Shown here one piece after another: positions 34,700-42,056 of a DNA stretch of 64,000 bases. Position 1 is the first letter of the stretch, and every line of letters begins with the position of its first letter. Source of the stretch: Rathayibacter sp. Leaf185 (GTDB lineage Bacteria; Actinomycetota; Actinomycetes; Actinomycetales; Microbacteriaceae). The stretch is from assembly GCF_001423885.1 (NCBI RefSeq), contig NZ_LMPP01000001.1, positions 1,403,543-1,467,542 of the forward strand, read 5' to 3'. The notes below the pieces were generated by a model. The model was given only the letters and a program-made list of their open reading frames with translations. It ran no database searches and had not been told where the DNA came from. Both the position numbers and the translations under genes were made by a program.

Positions 34700-34783
34700 G
34701 TGGGGAAGCAGCAGCAGCCGCCACCGAAACCACCCTCGACCCCCGGCCCCCACCAGCCCAACCCACTGGTGAAGCCGCACTGA
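34700..34783 (+). CDS. Tiny Pro/Gln-rich peptide, 27 aa
   Basis: Starts MGKQQQPPPKPPSTPGPHQP and ends NPLVKPH; 11 of 27 residues are Pro. There is no hydrophobic segment. The start is GTG at 34700 with AAGGGAG 8-9 nt upstream, 44 bp after the stop of the 37-aa gene. The peptide is basic and unstructured, possibly a protein-binding PxxP ligand. The strong ribosome site and the position between two Cys-rich ORFs are the main reasons to believe it; the sequence itself matches nothing I know. Confidence 0.5.
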   Translation: MGKQQQPPPKPPSTPGPHQPNPLVKPH

Positions 34784-34791
34784 GAACGCGC

Positions 34792-34803
34792 GGGCTCGAG
34801 CCC
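34792..34803. repeat. GGGCTCGAGCCC palindrome after the 27-aa ORF
   Basis: A perfect 12-bp palindrome lying 9 nt after the stop at 34783. It can form a GGGC-TCGA-GCCC hairpin and may partly terminate or process the mRNA between the second and third tiny ORFs. Confidence 0.4.
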
Positions 34804-34855
34804 GATCGCGACCCCGCTGCGCGACCGCCCGCAGGGTGGCCGACAGCCCCGGAGT

Positions 34856-34872
34856 GAGACCAGGAGGGTCTC
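34856..34872 (+). promoter_or_regulatory. GAGACC-AGGAG-GGTCTC hairpin before the 28-aa zinc-ribbon ORF
   Basis: A perfect 6-bp stem whose 5-nt loop is AGGAG, placed 31 nt upstream of ATG 34904. It could present or hide a ribosome-binding sequence, or act as a leader structure for the third tiny ORF. Confidence 0.4.
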
Positions 34873-34903
34873 TCTCGTCCCGGAACATCACAGGAGGATC
34901 ACA

Positions 34904-34990
34904 ATGGCCAAGTCGAATTGCTGTGGAGAAGCCATCGAGCGCGACAACGGCGGCAAAGCCCGCTGTTCGAAGTGCGGATCGGCCCAGTAG
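34904..34990 (+). CDS. Tiny zinc-ribbon-like protein, 28 aa
   Basis: Begins MAKSNCCGEAIERDNGGKAR and continues CSKCGSAQ. Cysteines fall at 6, 7, 21 and 24; the CCG...CSKCG spacing is that of a minimal zinc ribbon, a pattern also seen in very small phage and bacterial proteins. It lacks a signal peptide. AGGAGG ends 6 nt before ATG 34904, an excellent ribosome site. It is the last of the tiny-ORF series; a 13-bp-stem terminator begins 12 nt after its stop, which argues strongly that this is a real transcription unit. Function unknown. Confidence 0.65.
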   Translation: MAKSNCCGEAIERDNGGKARCSKCGSAQ

Positions 34991-35001
34991 GCCACCGTCT
35001 C

Positions 35002-35042
35002 CTCCCGCTGCGGCACGACACCCGGAGAAGCCGCAGCGGGAG
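35002..35042 (+). terminator. Perfect 13-bp-stem terminator of the tiny-ORF operon
   Basis: CTCCCGCTGCGGC (35002-35014) and GCCGCAGCGGGAG (35030-35042) pair perfectly around a 15-nt loop. It starts 12 nt after the stop of the 28-aa gene and isolates the unit from the downstream DUF3151 gene. Confidence 0.8.
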
Positions 35043-35148
35043 CAGCGGACAGAAGACGCACATCGGCGGAGCGGAGAACCCGGGCCGGACACGGCGCCCG
35101 GAACGCGGATCGCAACCGGCTCCCCGGACCGGCACAGGGGGAGCGGGC

Positions 35149-35154
35149 TAGCCT
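35149..35154 (+). promoter_or_regulatory. -10 box for a leaderless DUF3151 message
   Basis: TAGCCT ends 7 nt before ATG 35161; only G-rich sequence lies between, with no proper Shine-Dalgarno. Confidence 0.55.
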
Positions 35155-35160
35155 GGGGGC

Positions 35161-35640
35161 ATGAGTGGCGAGAACCTGCTGGGCCCCGAACCGACCCTCC
35201 TCCCCGACGAGCCCGCGGTGACCGCGGCGCTCGCCAAGCACGCGAACCCCGGAGCCGTCGAGTTCGCCGCGCTCGCAGCGGCGCACCCGCGCTCCCCGCT
35301 CGCGTGGGCCCTCCTGGCCGACAGTGTCTGGGGCATCGACGCCGCGCTGCCGTCCTACGCCTACGCGCGCGTCGGCTACCACCGCGGCCTCGACCTGCTC
35401 CGCACCGCTGGCTGGCGCGGCCAAGGCCCGATCCCCTGGCGTCACGGACCCAACCGCGGCTTCCTCCTCGCGCTCTACGCCCTCCGCCGCGCCGCCGAAT
35501 CCATCGGCGAGACCGACGAGGTCGACCGCCTCACCGGCTTCCTCCAGCAGGCCGACCCGGCCGCCATCCCCGAGATCGAGCGGTACCACGAGGATGCACT
35601 TCCCCCCACCGCCGCCATCGTCATCCTCGGGGCGGATTAG
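35161..35640 (+). CDS. DUF3151 family protein
   Basis: A 159-residue soluble, helical protein of the actinobacterial DUF3151 family. Family signatures are the opening ENLLGPEPTLLP, the central YAYARVGYHRGLDLLR, GWRGQGPIPWRHGPNRGFL, and a C-terminal EIERYHEDALPP. The repeat-like helices look like a TPR-type scaffold. No activity is established. It is single-gene, with the transcription start probably at the ATG. Its stop codon overlaps the first bases of a 94-bp palindromic element. Confidence 0.85.
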   Translation: MSGENLLGPEPTLLPDEPAVTAALAKHANPGAVEFAALAAAHPRSPLAWALLADSVWGIDAALPSYAYARVGYHRGLDLLRTAGWRGQGPIPWRHGPNRGFLLALYALRRAAESIGETDEVDRLTGFLQQADPAAIPEIERYHEDALPPTAAIVILGAD

Positions 35641-35732
35641 CGCTCAGTCACGGCGCTCGCGGCGTTGTCGTCGGGCGCCGTAGCTCCGCTACGACTTCCT
35701 CCTCCGCCTTGCGATCACCGCAACTGAGCGCT
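35639..35732. repeat. 94-bp imperfect palindrome with 10-bp perfect ends
   Basis: AGCGCTCAGT (35639-35648) and ACTGAGCGCT (35723-35732) are perfect inverted ends. The arms continue to pair imperfectly inward, and a separate GTAGC-TCC-GCTAC hairpin lies in the middle. It starts inside the DUF3151 stop codon. It may be a terminator or a non-autonomous palindromic element. No coding content. Confidence 0.7.
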
Positions 35733-35749
35733 GATCCGCACACGGTTGC

Positions 35750-35897
35750 AGGGGTGGCCGTGCCTGCGGCACGAGCCCTCAGGGGGCCGCGCTTTCAGCG
35801 CGAGCAGTGGCCAGGGGGCCGCGCTTTCAGCGCGAGCAGTACCCGGGGGGCCGCGCTTCAGCGCGAGCGGTACCCAGGGGGGACGCCTCGAGCGTCC
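35750..35897 (+). repeat. Tandem hairpin-repeat array upstream of the PucR gene
   Basis: Five consecutive ~31-32-bp units. Units 2-4 (35781-35812, 35813-35844, 35845-35875) share AGGGGGCCGCGCTTTCAGCG then CGAGC, each forming a CGCGCT/AGCGCG hairpin. Unit 1 (35750-35780) has the same frame, AGGGG...GAGC, but a different stem, GTGCC/GGCAC. Unit 5 (35876-35897) keeps AGGGG and ends in GGACGC/GCGTCC. The stem sequence changes on both sides together while pairing is kept. The array abuts the -10 box of the regulator gene. Confidence 0.75.
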
Positions 35898-35903
35898 TAG
35901 GCT
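35898..35903 (+). promoter_or_regulatory. -10 box of the PucR-family gene
   Basis: TAGGCT immediately follows the last hairpin unit. The predicted start at about 35910 gives a 15-nt leader carrying GAGGAG before ATG 35925. Confidence 0.5.
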
Positions 35904-35924
35904 CAGCGCGACGCGAGGAGAAGA

Positions 35925-37457
35925 ATGCCCGTCACGATCGCCGACATCTGCGCTCTTCCCGACCTCGCGCTCGACCTCGTCGCGGGCCGCGGCGGGGTGG
36001 GCCGGGAGATCCGCTGGGTGCATGTCTCCGAGGTCGTCGATCCGACTCCATGGCTGCAGGGCGGGGAACTCCTCCTGGTCACGGGCCTGCGCCTCGAGCC
36101 CGGCGTCGACCTGCGCGACTACGTCCGCCGGCTGTCCGACGCCGGGCTCGCCGGTATCGGCTTCGGGGTCGGATTCGGTTTCGACGATGTTCCGGGCGAG
36201 ATGGTCGCCGAGGCGGACCGGACGGGGATCCCTCTCCTGCGCGTTCCCGTCGACACCCCCTACATGGCCATCTCGGAGGCGGTGTCCTCGGTCGTCTCCG
36301 CCGACCGCTACGAGGCGATCGGCCGAGCCCTCGCCGCCCAGCAGGACCTGACCCGCGCAGCGCTGGGAGCGGGCAGCGACTTCGTGAAGGAGCTCTCCCG
36401 CCACCTCGGCGGCTGGGTGGCGCAGACGACGGTCGCTGGGGAGGTCGTGCACGCGTGGCCCCCTCAGGCCGCGGAGCGAGTGCCCGAGCTGCTCGCCGAC
36501 CTGGCGCGAGCGCGCGAGCACGGCGGCCCCTCGGCGGCCTCGATCCTCACGCCGGGCACCTCGACCGTCGTGCAGCCGCTCGCACTCGGAGGCACGCTGC
36601 GGGGCTTCCTCCTGGCCGGGCTGGATCGCGCTCTGGGGGCGTACGAGCGCAGCGTCCTCACCGCGGCGATCAGCCTCCTGACGCTCGAGCTCGAGAGGGC
36701 GGGTCGCCTGGCCGATCGGCTCTACCGGCAGCGTGCTCGCGTGCTCGAGCGCGTTCTGGCGTCGGACGAGCTCTCGAGTGATGCGCTCGCGCAGTTCGCC
36801 GCGTGGGGTCTCGCCGACGCTGCAGTGCGGGTCTGCGTGATCCTCGTCGCGGAGGAGGATGCCGACGCGCGGTTGGAGGAGGTGATCCTGCTCCTGGCGA
36901 GCTCGGAGGCGACCGCGGCGGCCGCACTCACCCGGTACGCGGAAGGACCCGCGATCGTGGTCGCCTTCACTGAGGACGCCGACATTCTCACGGCACTGCG
37001 GGGGATGGCGGCCACCAGCGCCGGTACCGCGCTCGGGATCGGCGACGCGCTGCAGCTGGGCGACCTGCTGCGCAATCACCGGGCGGCGAGGCACGCCGCC
37101 CTCCTCGGGCGCGCGGACGGCAGGGCCGTGACGGAGTTCGCTGAGTTCGCCGCCCTGCAGATGCTGCTCCGGTCCACGGCGCCCTCGGCACTGCGGGGCT
37201 TCGTGTCGAAGACGCTCGGACCGCTCACCCGCGGCGGCGGGCGCGAGCACGACCTGCGGCGCACGCTCGAGGTGTTCCTCGCCGCGAACGGCCGCTGGGG
37301 TGAGGCCGCGCAGGAGCTCGGCGTGCACCGCCACACGCTGCGGGCACGCATGGATCGCGTGGCCGAGGCCACCGGTCGCGACCCCGACGCCGCCTACGCC
37401 CGGATGGAACTGTGGTTGGCGCTGCTCATCGAGGACTCCATCGGCCTCGACTCCTGA
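35925..37457 (+). CDS. PucR family transcriptional regulator
   Basis: A 510-residue regulator of the PucR/CdaR group. The N-terminal PucR domain spans about 8-125 (IADICALPDLALDLVAGRGG, WVHVSEVVDPTPWLQGGELL). The middle is a GGDEF-like sensor region. The C-terminal helix-turn-helix (about 445-505) reads RTLEVFLAANGRWGEAAQEL, then GVHRHTLRARMDRV. Such proteins usually activate adjacent catabolic genes in response to a small metabolite; the adjacent plus-strand ureohydrolase and binding-protein genes are the obvious targets. ATG at 35925 has GAGGAG upstream. The upstream hairpin array may belong to its regulation. Confidence 0.88.
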   Translation: MPVTIADICALPDLALDLVAGRGGVGREIRWVHVSEVVDPTPWLQGGELLLVTGLRLEPGVDLRDYVRRLSDAGLAGIGFGVGFGFDDVPGEMVAEADRTGIPLLRVPVDTPYMAISEAVSSVVSADRYEAIGRALAAQQDLTRAALGAGSDFVKELSRHLGGWVAQTTVAGEVVHAWPPQAAERVPELLADLARAREHGGPSAASILTPGTSTVVQPLALGGTLRGFLLAGLDRALGAYERSVLTAAISLLTLELERAGRLADRLYRQRARVLERVLASDELSSDALAQFAAWGLADAAVRVCVILVAEEDADARLEEVILLLASSEATAAAALTRYAEGPAIVVAFTEDADILTALRGMAATSAGTALGIGDALQLGDLLRNHRAARHAALLGRADGRAVTEFAEFAALQMLLRSTAPSALRGFVSKTLGPLTRGGGREHDLRRTLEVFLAANGRWGEAAQELGVHRHTLRARMDRVAEATGRDPDAAYARMELWLALLIEDSIGLDS

Positions 37458-37585
37458 GGCCGACGGGACGCCAGGGCCGGACGAGGTGTTCGGAGTCGAC
37501 CGGATGTCCAGTGCGCGCGGCGACTGCCGCCTCCAGACTCTCCTCACAGCACGAGGACCGCTCCTCGGTTGACGGGAGGAGACCC

Positions 37586-38506
37586 ATGACCACGCCCGCC
37601 GAGTCCCCGCGCCGATTCGACCTGTGGGGCGTCCCGTTCGACGGCGGCTCGACGCTCGGACGTCCCGGCTCCCGATACGCACCGGCCCGGATCCGGGAGT
37701 CGCTCGGGTGGATCACCCAGCGCGTCCAGGACGGCGTCGTCTACTCGCTCGAGACCGACGCGCTGCATCACATCGGCGACGACCTGATCATCGACCGCGG
37801 CGATGTCGAGGTGACCCCTTTCGATCTCGAGACGACGATCGACGCCTGCTCGGCCGCAGTGTCGGAGTCGGTGCGTGCGGGGAGGGTCCCGATCGTCCTC
37901 GGAGGAGACGACTCCCTCTTCTTCCCCGTCGTGCGCGGCCTCCACGATGCGACGGAGGGATCGGTCGGGGTGGTGCACTTCGACGCGCACCTCGACCTGC
38001 TGGATCGGAACCCCCATCAGGGCAGTCTCAGTCAGTCGAGCGGCATGCGCCGCTCGCTCGAGCTCGACCGCGTCGCACCCGCGACCTGCATCCAGGTCGG
38101 GTCGCGCCACTTCAACTTCCCCAGTTCGGGAGGCTTCAAGCGAGAGCACGGCCTCCGCCACATCAGCTCGCGCGAGTTCCAGGCTCTCGGTCCGGCCGCT
38201 GCGGCCGAGGCGATCCTGGAGCGGGTGGGAGACACGGACCACCTCTTCCTCTCCTTCGACATCGACTCGATCGATCCCGCCTTCGCCCCCGGGTCCGGAG
38301 CACACGAGCCCGGCGGTCTGACTTCGACCGACGCTCTCGAGGTCGTCCGGCTGCTCGCCCCGCACTGCGACGGTCTCGCTCTCACCGAGGTGAACCCGCT
38401 CGTCGACCTGGCCGGGGCCACCACGACTCTGGCTGCCTACCTCCTCTACCATTTCGCGGTCTTCGGCTCCCACGCGCCGATCGTGTCCGATCGTCCCTCC
38501 CTCTGA
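37586..38506 (+). CDS. Ureohydrolase (arginase/agmatinase/formimidoylglutamase) family protein with altered metal motif
   Basis: A 306-residue enzyme of the Mn-dependent family that hydrolyses guanidino or formimino groups. Present: DAHLD (133-137) in HFDAHLDLLD, SFDIDSIDPAFAPG with ligands D225 and D227, and EVNP near the end. The first metal motif is GGDDS (106-110) instead of GGDHS, so the His ligand of metal A is replaced by Asp109. This could mean altered metal use or a different substrate. The start is ATG at 37586 with GGGAGGA 5-6 nt upstream. It lies between a PucR regulator and a solute-binding lipoprotein on the same strand, suggesting uptake and breakdown of one nitrogen compound. 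Confidence 0.82.
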   Translation: MTTPAESPRRFDLWGVPFDGGSTLGRPGSRYAPARIRESLGWITQRVQDGVVYSLETDALHHIGDDLIIDRGDVEVTPFDLETTIDACSAAVSESVRAGRVPIVLGGDDSLFFPVVRGLHDATEGSVGVVHFDAHLDLLDRNPHQGSLSQSSGMRRSLELDRVAPATCIQVGSRHFNFPSSGGFKREHGLRHISSREFQALGPAAAAEAILERVGDTDHLFLSFDIDSIDPAFAPGSGAHEPGGLTSTDALEVVRLLAPHCDGLALTEVNPLVDLAGATTTLAAYLLYHFAVFGSHAPIVSDRPSL

Positions 38507-38532
38507 CCCCCATCCCTTCTCCGGAGGACACC

Positions 38533-39795
38533 ATGAACCCGCTTCCCCCCACCGCTCGACGGACCCGGCCCGCCGCGCTCGGCGCCGCGATCCTCCTCAC
38601 TGCGGCGCTCGCCGGGTGCAGCACCACGAGCGCCGCCGAGCCGGCCGAGTCTGAGGGGCTGAACCTGCGCCTGGGCACAGTGCTCCCGCAGACCGGCTCG
38701 ATCGCCTACATCGGCGCCCCGTCGCTGGCGGGGGTCGATCTCGCGATCGCCGACATCGAGGCCGCCGATGCGGGGGTGACCGTCGATGTCGAGCACAAGG
38801 ACTCGGGTGACACCACCACCGACATCGCGACGCAGTCCGTCACATCGTTGCTCGACGACGGGGTGGCGGCCATCGTCGGGCCGGTCTCCTCGGGAGTCAT
38901 GAAGACGGTGATCGACCAGATCGTCGCGGCAGGCGTCGTCGAGATCTCTCCTGCGAGCACGTCGCCCGACTTCACCGACTACGACGACGACGGACTCCTC
39001 TGGAGGACGGCTCCGTCGGACGTCCTGCAGGGGCAGATCCTGGGCAACAAGATCCTCGCCGACGGGAAGACGAACGTCTCGGTCCTGTCGATGAACGATG
39101 CCTACGGCAGCGGAATCCGCGACAACGTCATCGCGACTCTCGAGACGGGAGGCGCCGTCGTCGGCGCCGATGTCGTGTTCGAGCCCGGATCCGCCGACTT
39201 CAACTCGGCGCTCGGCACGGTCCTCGCGACTGACCCCGACGCCCTGGTCGTCGCCTCGTTCGATGAGATCTCGGTCATCGCCGAGCAGCTGGCCGCCAAG
39301 GGCTTCGACTTCGACAAGCTCTACGGACCCGACGGCAACTACGGCGTCATCACCGAGGCCGACACGAATGTCGACATCGCGGGGGCGCAGTTCACCAACC
39401 CCGGCGGCCAGGCCGATGCCGATGTCGAGTCGCGGCTGCAGGACCTGGTGGCGCAGCAGGGAGGAGATCCGCTGACCGTCTTCAACTACGCGAACGAGTC
39501 CTACGACGCGACGATCGTCCTCGCTCTCGCCGCCCTGCAAGCGGGCTCGGTCGAGAGCGCCGACATCCGCGACGAGCTGCAGTCGGTCTCGCGCGAGGGG
39601 ACGGTCTGCACGTCGTTCGCCGACTGCGCCGCGCTCCTCGAGGCGGGCACCGACATCGACTACGACGGCCTCTCGGGCCCGATCACCTTCTCGGATCAGG
39701 GAGACACCACCGAAGCCTCGGTCTCGGTGTACCGGTACGGACCGGGGAACTCCCGCGAGTTCGAGGAGCTCGTCGACGGCACGCTCGCGGGGTGA
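38533..39795 (+). CDS. Branched-chain-amino-acid-type substrate-binding lipoprotein
   Basis: A 420-residue periplasmic-binding-protein-like lipoprotein (Peripla_BP_6/LivJ group). Signal peptide with lipobox ALAGC at about residues 25-29, then the two-lobed fold: GTVLPQTGSIAYIGAPSLAG, VGPVSSGVMKTVID, SPASTSPDFTDYDDDGLLWR and VLSMNDAYGSGIRDN. Relatives bind amino acids, amides or urea. ATG at 38533 has CCGGAGGAC upstream, 26 bp after the ureohydrolase stop, so the two are co-transcribed. No permease or ATPase genes follow, so it must use a transporter encoded elsewhere, or act as a sensor. Confidence 0.88.
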   Translation: MNPLPPTARRTRPAALGAAILLTAALAGCSTTSAAEPAESEGLNLRLGTVLPQTGSIAYIGAPSLAGVDLAIADIEAADAGVTVDVEHKDSGDTTTDIATQSVTSLLDDGVAAIVGPVSSGVMKTVIDQIVAAGVVEISPASTSPDFTDYDDDGLLWRTAPSDVLQGQILGNKILADGKTNVSVLSMNDAYGSGIRDNVIATLETGGAVVGADVVFEPGSADFNSALGTVLATDPDALVVASFDEISVIAEQLAAKGFDFDKLYGPDGNYGVITEADTNVDIAGAQFTNPGGQADADVESRLQDLVAQQGGDPLTVFNYANESYDATIVLALAALQAGSVESADIRDELQSVSREGTVCTSFADCAALLEAGTDIDYDGLSGPITFSDQGDTTEASVSVYRYGPGNSREFEELVDGTLAG

Positions 39796-39864
39796 GTGAT
39801 GCCCGGAGGGGCGAGTCGGCTCAGGGCAGCTCCGGGCAGCGGCGGGGTGGCAGCGATCCGGGAT

Positions 39865-41139
39865 TCAGCGAGGGGCCGGTCCGTCCCGGAGCGGGCCCTG
39901 AACGGCGCGACCGGGGCGGGCGCGCAGAAGGAGGGCGGTCGCGAGGGCCAGGAGGGCGCCGAGGGCGGCGGCGGAGGCGGTGACGGTGAAGCCGGACTGG
40001 GGGCCGGCCGACTCGACGGCGAGGCCGCTGAGGGCGGAGCCGGCGGTGACGCCCAGGGCGAGGCCCGTGGGCGGCCAGGCGAGCGCCTCCGTCAGGCGGC
40101 GGCGCGGCGAGATGGTCTCGACGAGGCTCGAACCGGTGATCAGGAGGGGCGACGTCGCGAGGCCCGCGATGAAGGCGAGGACGGCGAGCACGGGCAGTGA
40201 ACCGGCCAGCAGGAGGACGGGCACCACGACCCCGAAGACGAGGCCCGCGACGACGAAGCGCGAGCGCGGGGTGCCGGGCAGGCGGGCGGCGCCGACGACG
40301 ACGCCGGTGAGCACGCTGCCGATGCTGTAGGCCGACAGGAGCAGCCCCGACGCGGCCTCGGCGCCCGTCGCCTCGGCCGTCGCGATCGCGGCGACGTTGA
40401 ACGAGCCGAACACCCCGCCGATGGCGGCGAAGACCGCGACGATGCCGACGAGTCCGAGCGGGAGGCGCACCCGCGCCGGCGAGCGGTCGGTGACCGCGGG
40501 CGCGAGCGGCGGCTGTGTGCCGACCTGCAGGAGCAGTGCGACGCTTCCGACGACCCCGATGCCCAGGCCCACGACGACGCCCGCGGCCGGATGCACCAGC
40601 GTGGCCAGCAGGGTCACGACCGGAGGGGCGACGACGAAGGCGGCCTCGTCCGCGACCGACTCGACCGAGTAGGCGGTGTGCCGCAGGGCGGGGTCGGAGG
40701 TGGCGGCGCTCCAGCGCGACCGGACGGCGGACCCGATGTCGATCACCGAGACCCCGGCGACGACGGCGAGCGCGAACCAGCTCCAGACCGGCGCACCGAG
40801 CAGCACGGCGGCGACGAGGCCGAGGGAGGCGGCGACCAGCAGCGGGAGCGACAGGGCGAGCGCGCGGCGCTGGCCCCAGCGGTCCATGACCCGCGACCAG
40901 AGCGGGCCGGCCGCCGCGAGCGAGAGGGTCAGCGTCCCCGAGACGGCGCCGCCCAGCGCGTAGCTGCCCGAGACGCTCGACACCATGACCAGGACGCCGA
41001 TCGCGAGGCTGCCCTTGGGGAACCGGCCGATCCAGCCGGAGGAGGAGAAGGCGAGCGAGCCGGGGATCGCGAAGGCCTGCGCATAGCGGCCGGTCGCCCG
41101 CCGCAGAGCCGAGCGCGGGGGAGCCTGGGGGTCTGACAT
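39865..41139 (-). CDS. MFS transporter
   Basis: A 424-residue major-facilitator protein with about twelve hydrophobic segments. The loop 2-3 motif is RVMDRWGQRRALALSL, a G-x-x-x-D-R-x-G-x-R-R type signature. Several Gly/Ala-rich helices and a basic tail follow. Substrate unknown; the closest general resemblance is to small Arg/sugar-efflux-like MFS proteins. The start ATG at 41139 (MSDPQAPPRSALRR) was taken because the longer upstream frame is antisense to the YjbR gene. It is convergent with the binding-protein gene and divergent from the MmcQ/YjbR gene. Confidence 0.87.
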   Translation of the reverse strand: MSDPQAPPRSALRRATGRYAQAFAIPGSLAFSSSGWIGRFPKGSLAIGVLVMVSSVSGSYALGGAVSGTLTLSLAAAGPLWSRVMDRWGQRRALALSLPLLVAASLGLVAAVLLGAPVWSWFALAVVAGVSVIDIGSAVRSRWSAATSDPALRHTAYSVESVADEAAFVVAPPVVTLLATLVHPAAGVVVGLGIGVVGSVALLLQVGTQPPLAPAVTDRSPARVRLPLGLVGIVAVFAAIGGVFGSFNVAAIATAEATGAEAASGLLLSAYSIGSVLTGVVVGAARLPGTPRSRFVVAGLVFGVVVPVLLLAGSLPVLAVLAFIAGLATSPLLITGSSLVETISPRRRLTEALAWPPTGLALGVTAGSALSGLAVESAGPQSGFTVTASAAALGALLALATALLLRARPGRAVQGPLRDGPAPR

Positions 41140-41253
41140 CGTCGGGTCCGATTCCTGGCCGGCCGAAAGCGGAGGACCCTCCACTGGCTGCTCGGACGAC
41201 CGGACGAGTCTACCGATCGCTCCGGAGACGGCCGTGGCGAGCAGAATGGGGCG

Positions 41254-41631
41254 ATGGACTCCCTCGCGACCCTCCTGAACGAGCTGCCCGGTGCCGAGGC
41301 GAGCCGTCCCTTCGGCCCCGAGACCCTGGTGTGGAAGGTCGGCGGCAAGGTGTTCGCGCTCGAGTCGGAGCGGTTCGGCCGCCCGGTCGTGAGCGTGAAG
41401 GCCCTGCCCGAGAACGTCGTGCACCTGGTCGCGGGAGTCGACGGGATCGAGCCCGGGTACCACCTGAACAAGCGGCACTGGGTGACCGTCGACTCCGGTG
41501 GGCGGGTCGACGAGGGGCTGCTGCTCGAGCTGGTGACCGAGTCGCACGCGATCATCGTCTCGAAGCTGTCCAAGCGCCTCCGCCTGACCCTCGACGGCAC
41601 GGCGAGCGGCTCGCTGAACGACGACCGCTGA
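41254..41631 (+). CDS. MmcQ/YjbR family DNA-binding-like protein
   Basis: A 125-residue protein of the MmcQ/YjbR (CyaY-like fold) family. Signatures are RPFGPETLVWKVGGKVFAL near the start, GIEPGYHLNKRHWVTVD in the middle and ESHAIIVSKLSKRLR near the C-terminus. Members are proposed to bind DNA, but their role is not settled. CAGAAT ends 7 nt before ATG 41254 with no Shine-Dalgarno, so a leaderless transcript is likely. Confidence 0.85.
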   Translation: MDSLATLLNELPGAEASRPFGPETLVWKVGGKVFALESERFGRPVVSVKALPENVVHLVAGVDGIEPGYHLNKRHWVTVDSGGRVDEGLLLELVTESHAIIVSKLSKRLRLTLDGTASGSLNDDR

Positions 41632-41723
41632 GGCGTGTTGCGGCGTGTGACGGGCACGAGTGCGTCGTCGGAGGCGCCCGCCTAGCGTGGCTCGGACGAA
41701 CACCCCCGACGAGAGGTCCCGCG

Positions 41724-42044
41724 ATGTCCACCCGCACCCGCCTGCAGATCACGGTCGAGACCGCCTGCGAGCGCGGCGGCATGTGCGTGCACGACCGCGC
41801 CGGCCACGGACTCGGCGCGCTGCAGCTGCGGCTGGCGCGCGCGACCCCGACCGGCTGGGTGGATGCGCTGGTCGCCTCCGTCGATGAGGGCGGCTGGATC
41901 GGCCTCGTGACCTGGGAGTCGGGCGCGACGGTGCGTGTCTGGCACCACGCGGAGTCGGCGCTCGCCGTGGGCGCGCCGGTCTCGCTGCACGAGCGCTACG
42001 GCGTGCTCGCGGCAGGAGACCGGGTGATCAGCGTCGCGCGCTGA
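41724..42044 (+). CDS. Conserved hypothetical protein, 106 aa
   Basis: Unknown function. A small soluble protein with no signal peptide or membrane segment; two cysteines near the start (ACERGGMC). The centre is rich in Trp and Val (WIGLVTWESGATVRVWHHAE), suggesting a compact beta-barrel. ATG at 41724 has GAGAGGT 6-7 nt upstream; TAGCGT about 35 nt further up is a probable -10 box. Probably a lineage-specific protein. It is convergent with the copper-binding gene, 12 bp from its stop. Confidence 0.6.
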   Translation: MSTRTRLQITVETACERGGMCVHDRAGHGLGALQLRLARATPTGWVDALVASVDEGGWIGLVTWESGATVRVWHHAESALAVGAPVSLHERYGVLAAGDRVISVAR

Positions 42045-42056
42045 CGCCGAACTCGA

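Noticed and set aside
35750-35897. CRISPR-like array
   Set aside because: Repeats are contiguous without unique spacers, and no cas genes are present.
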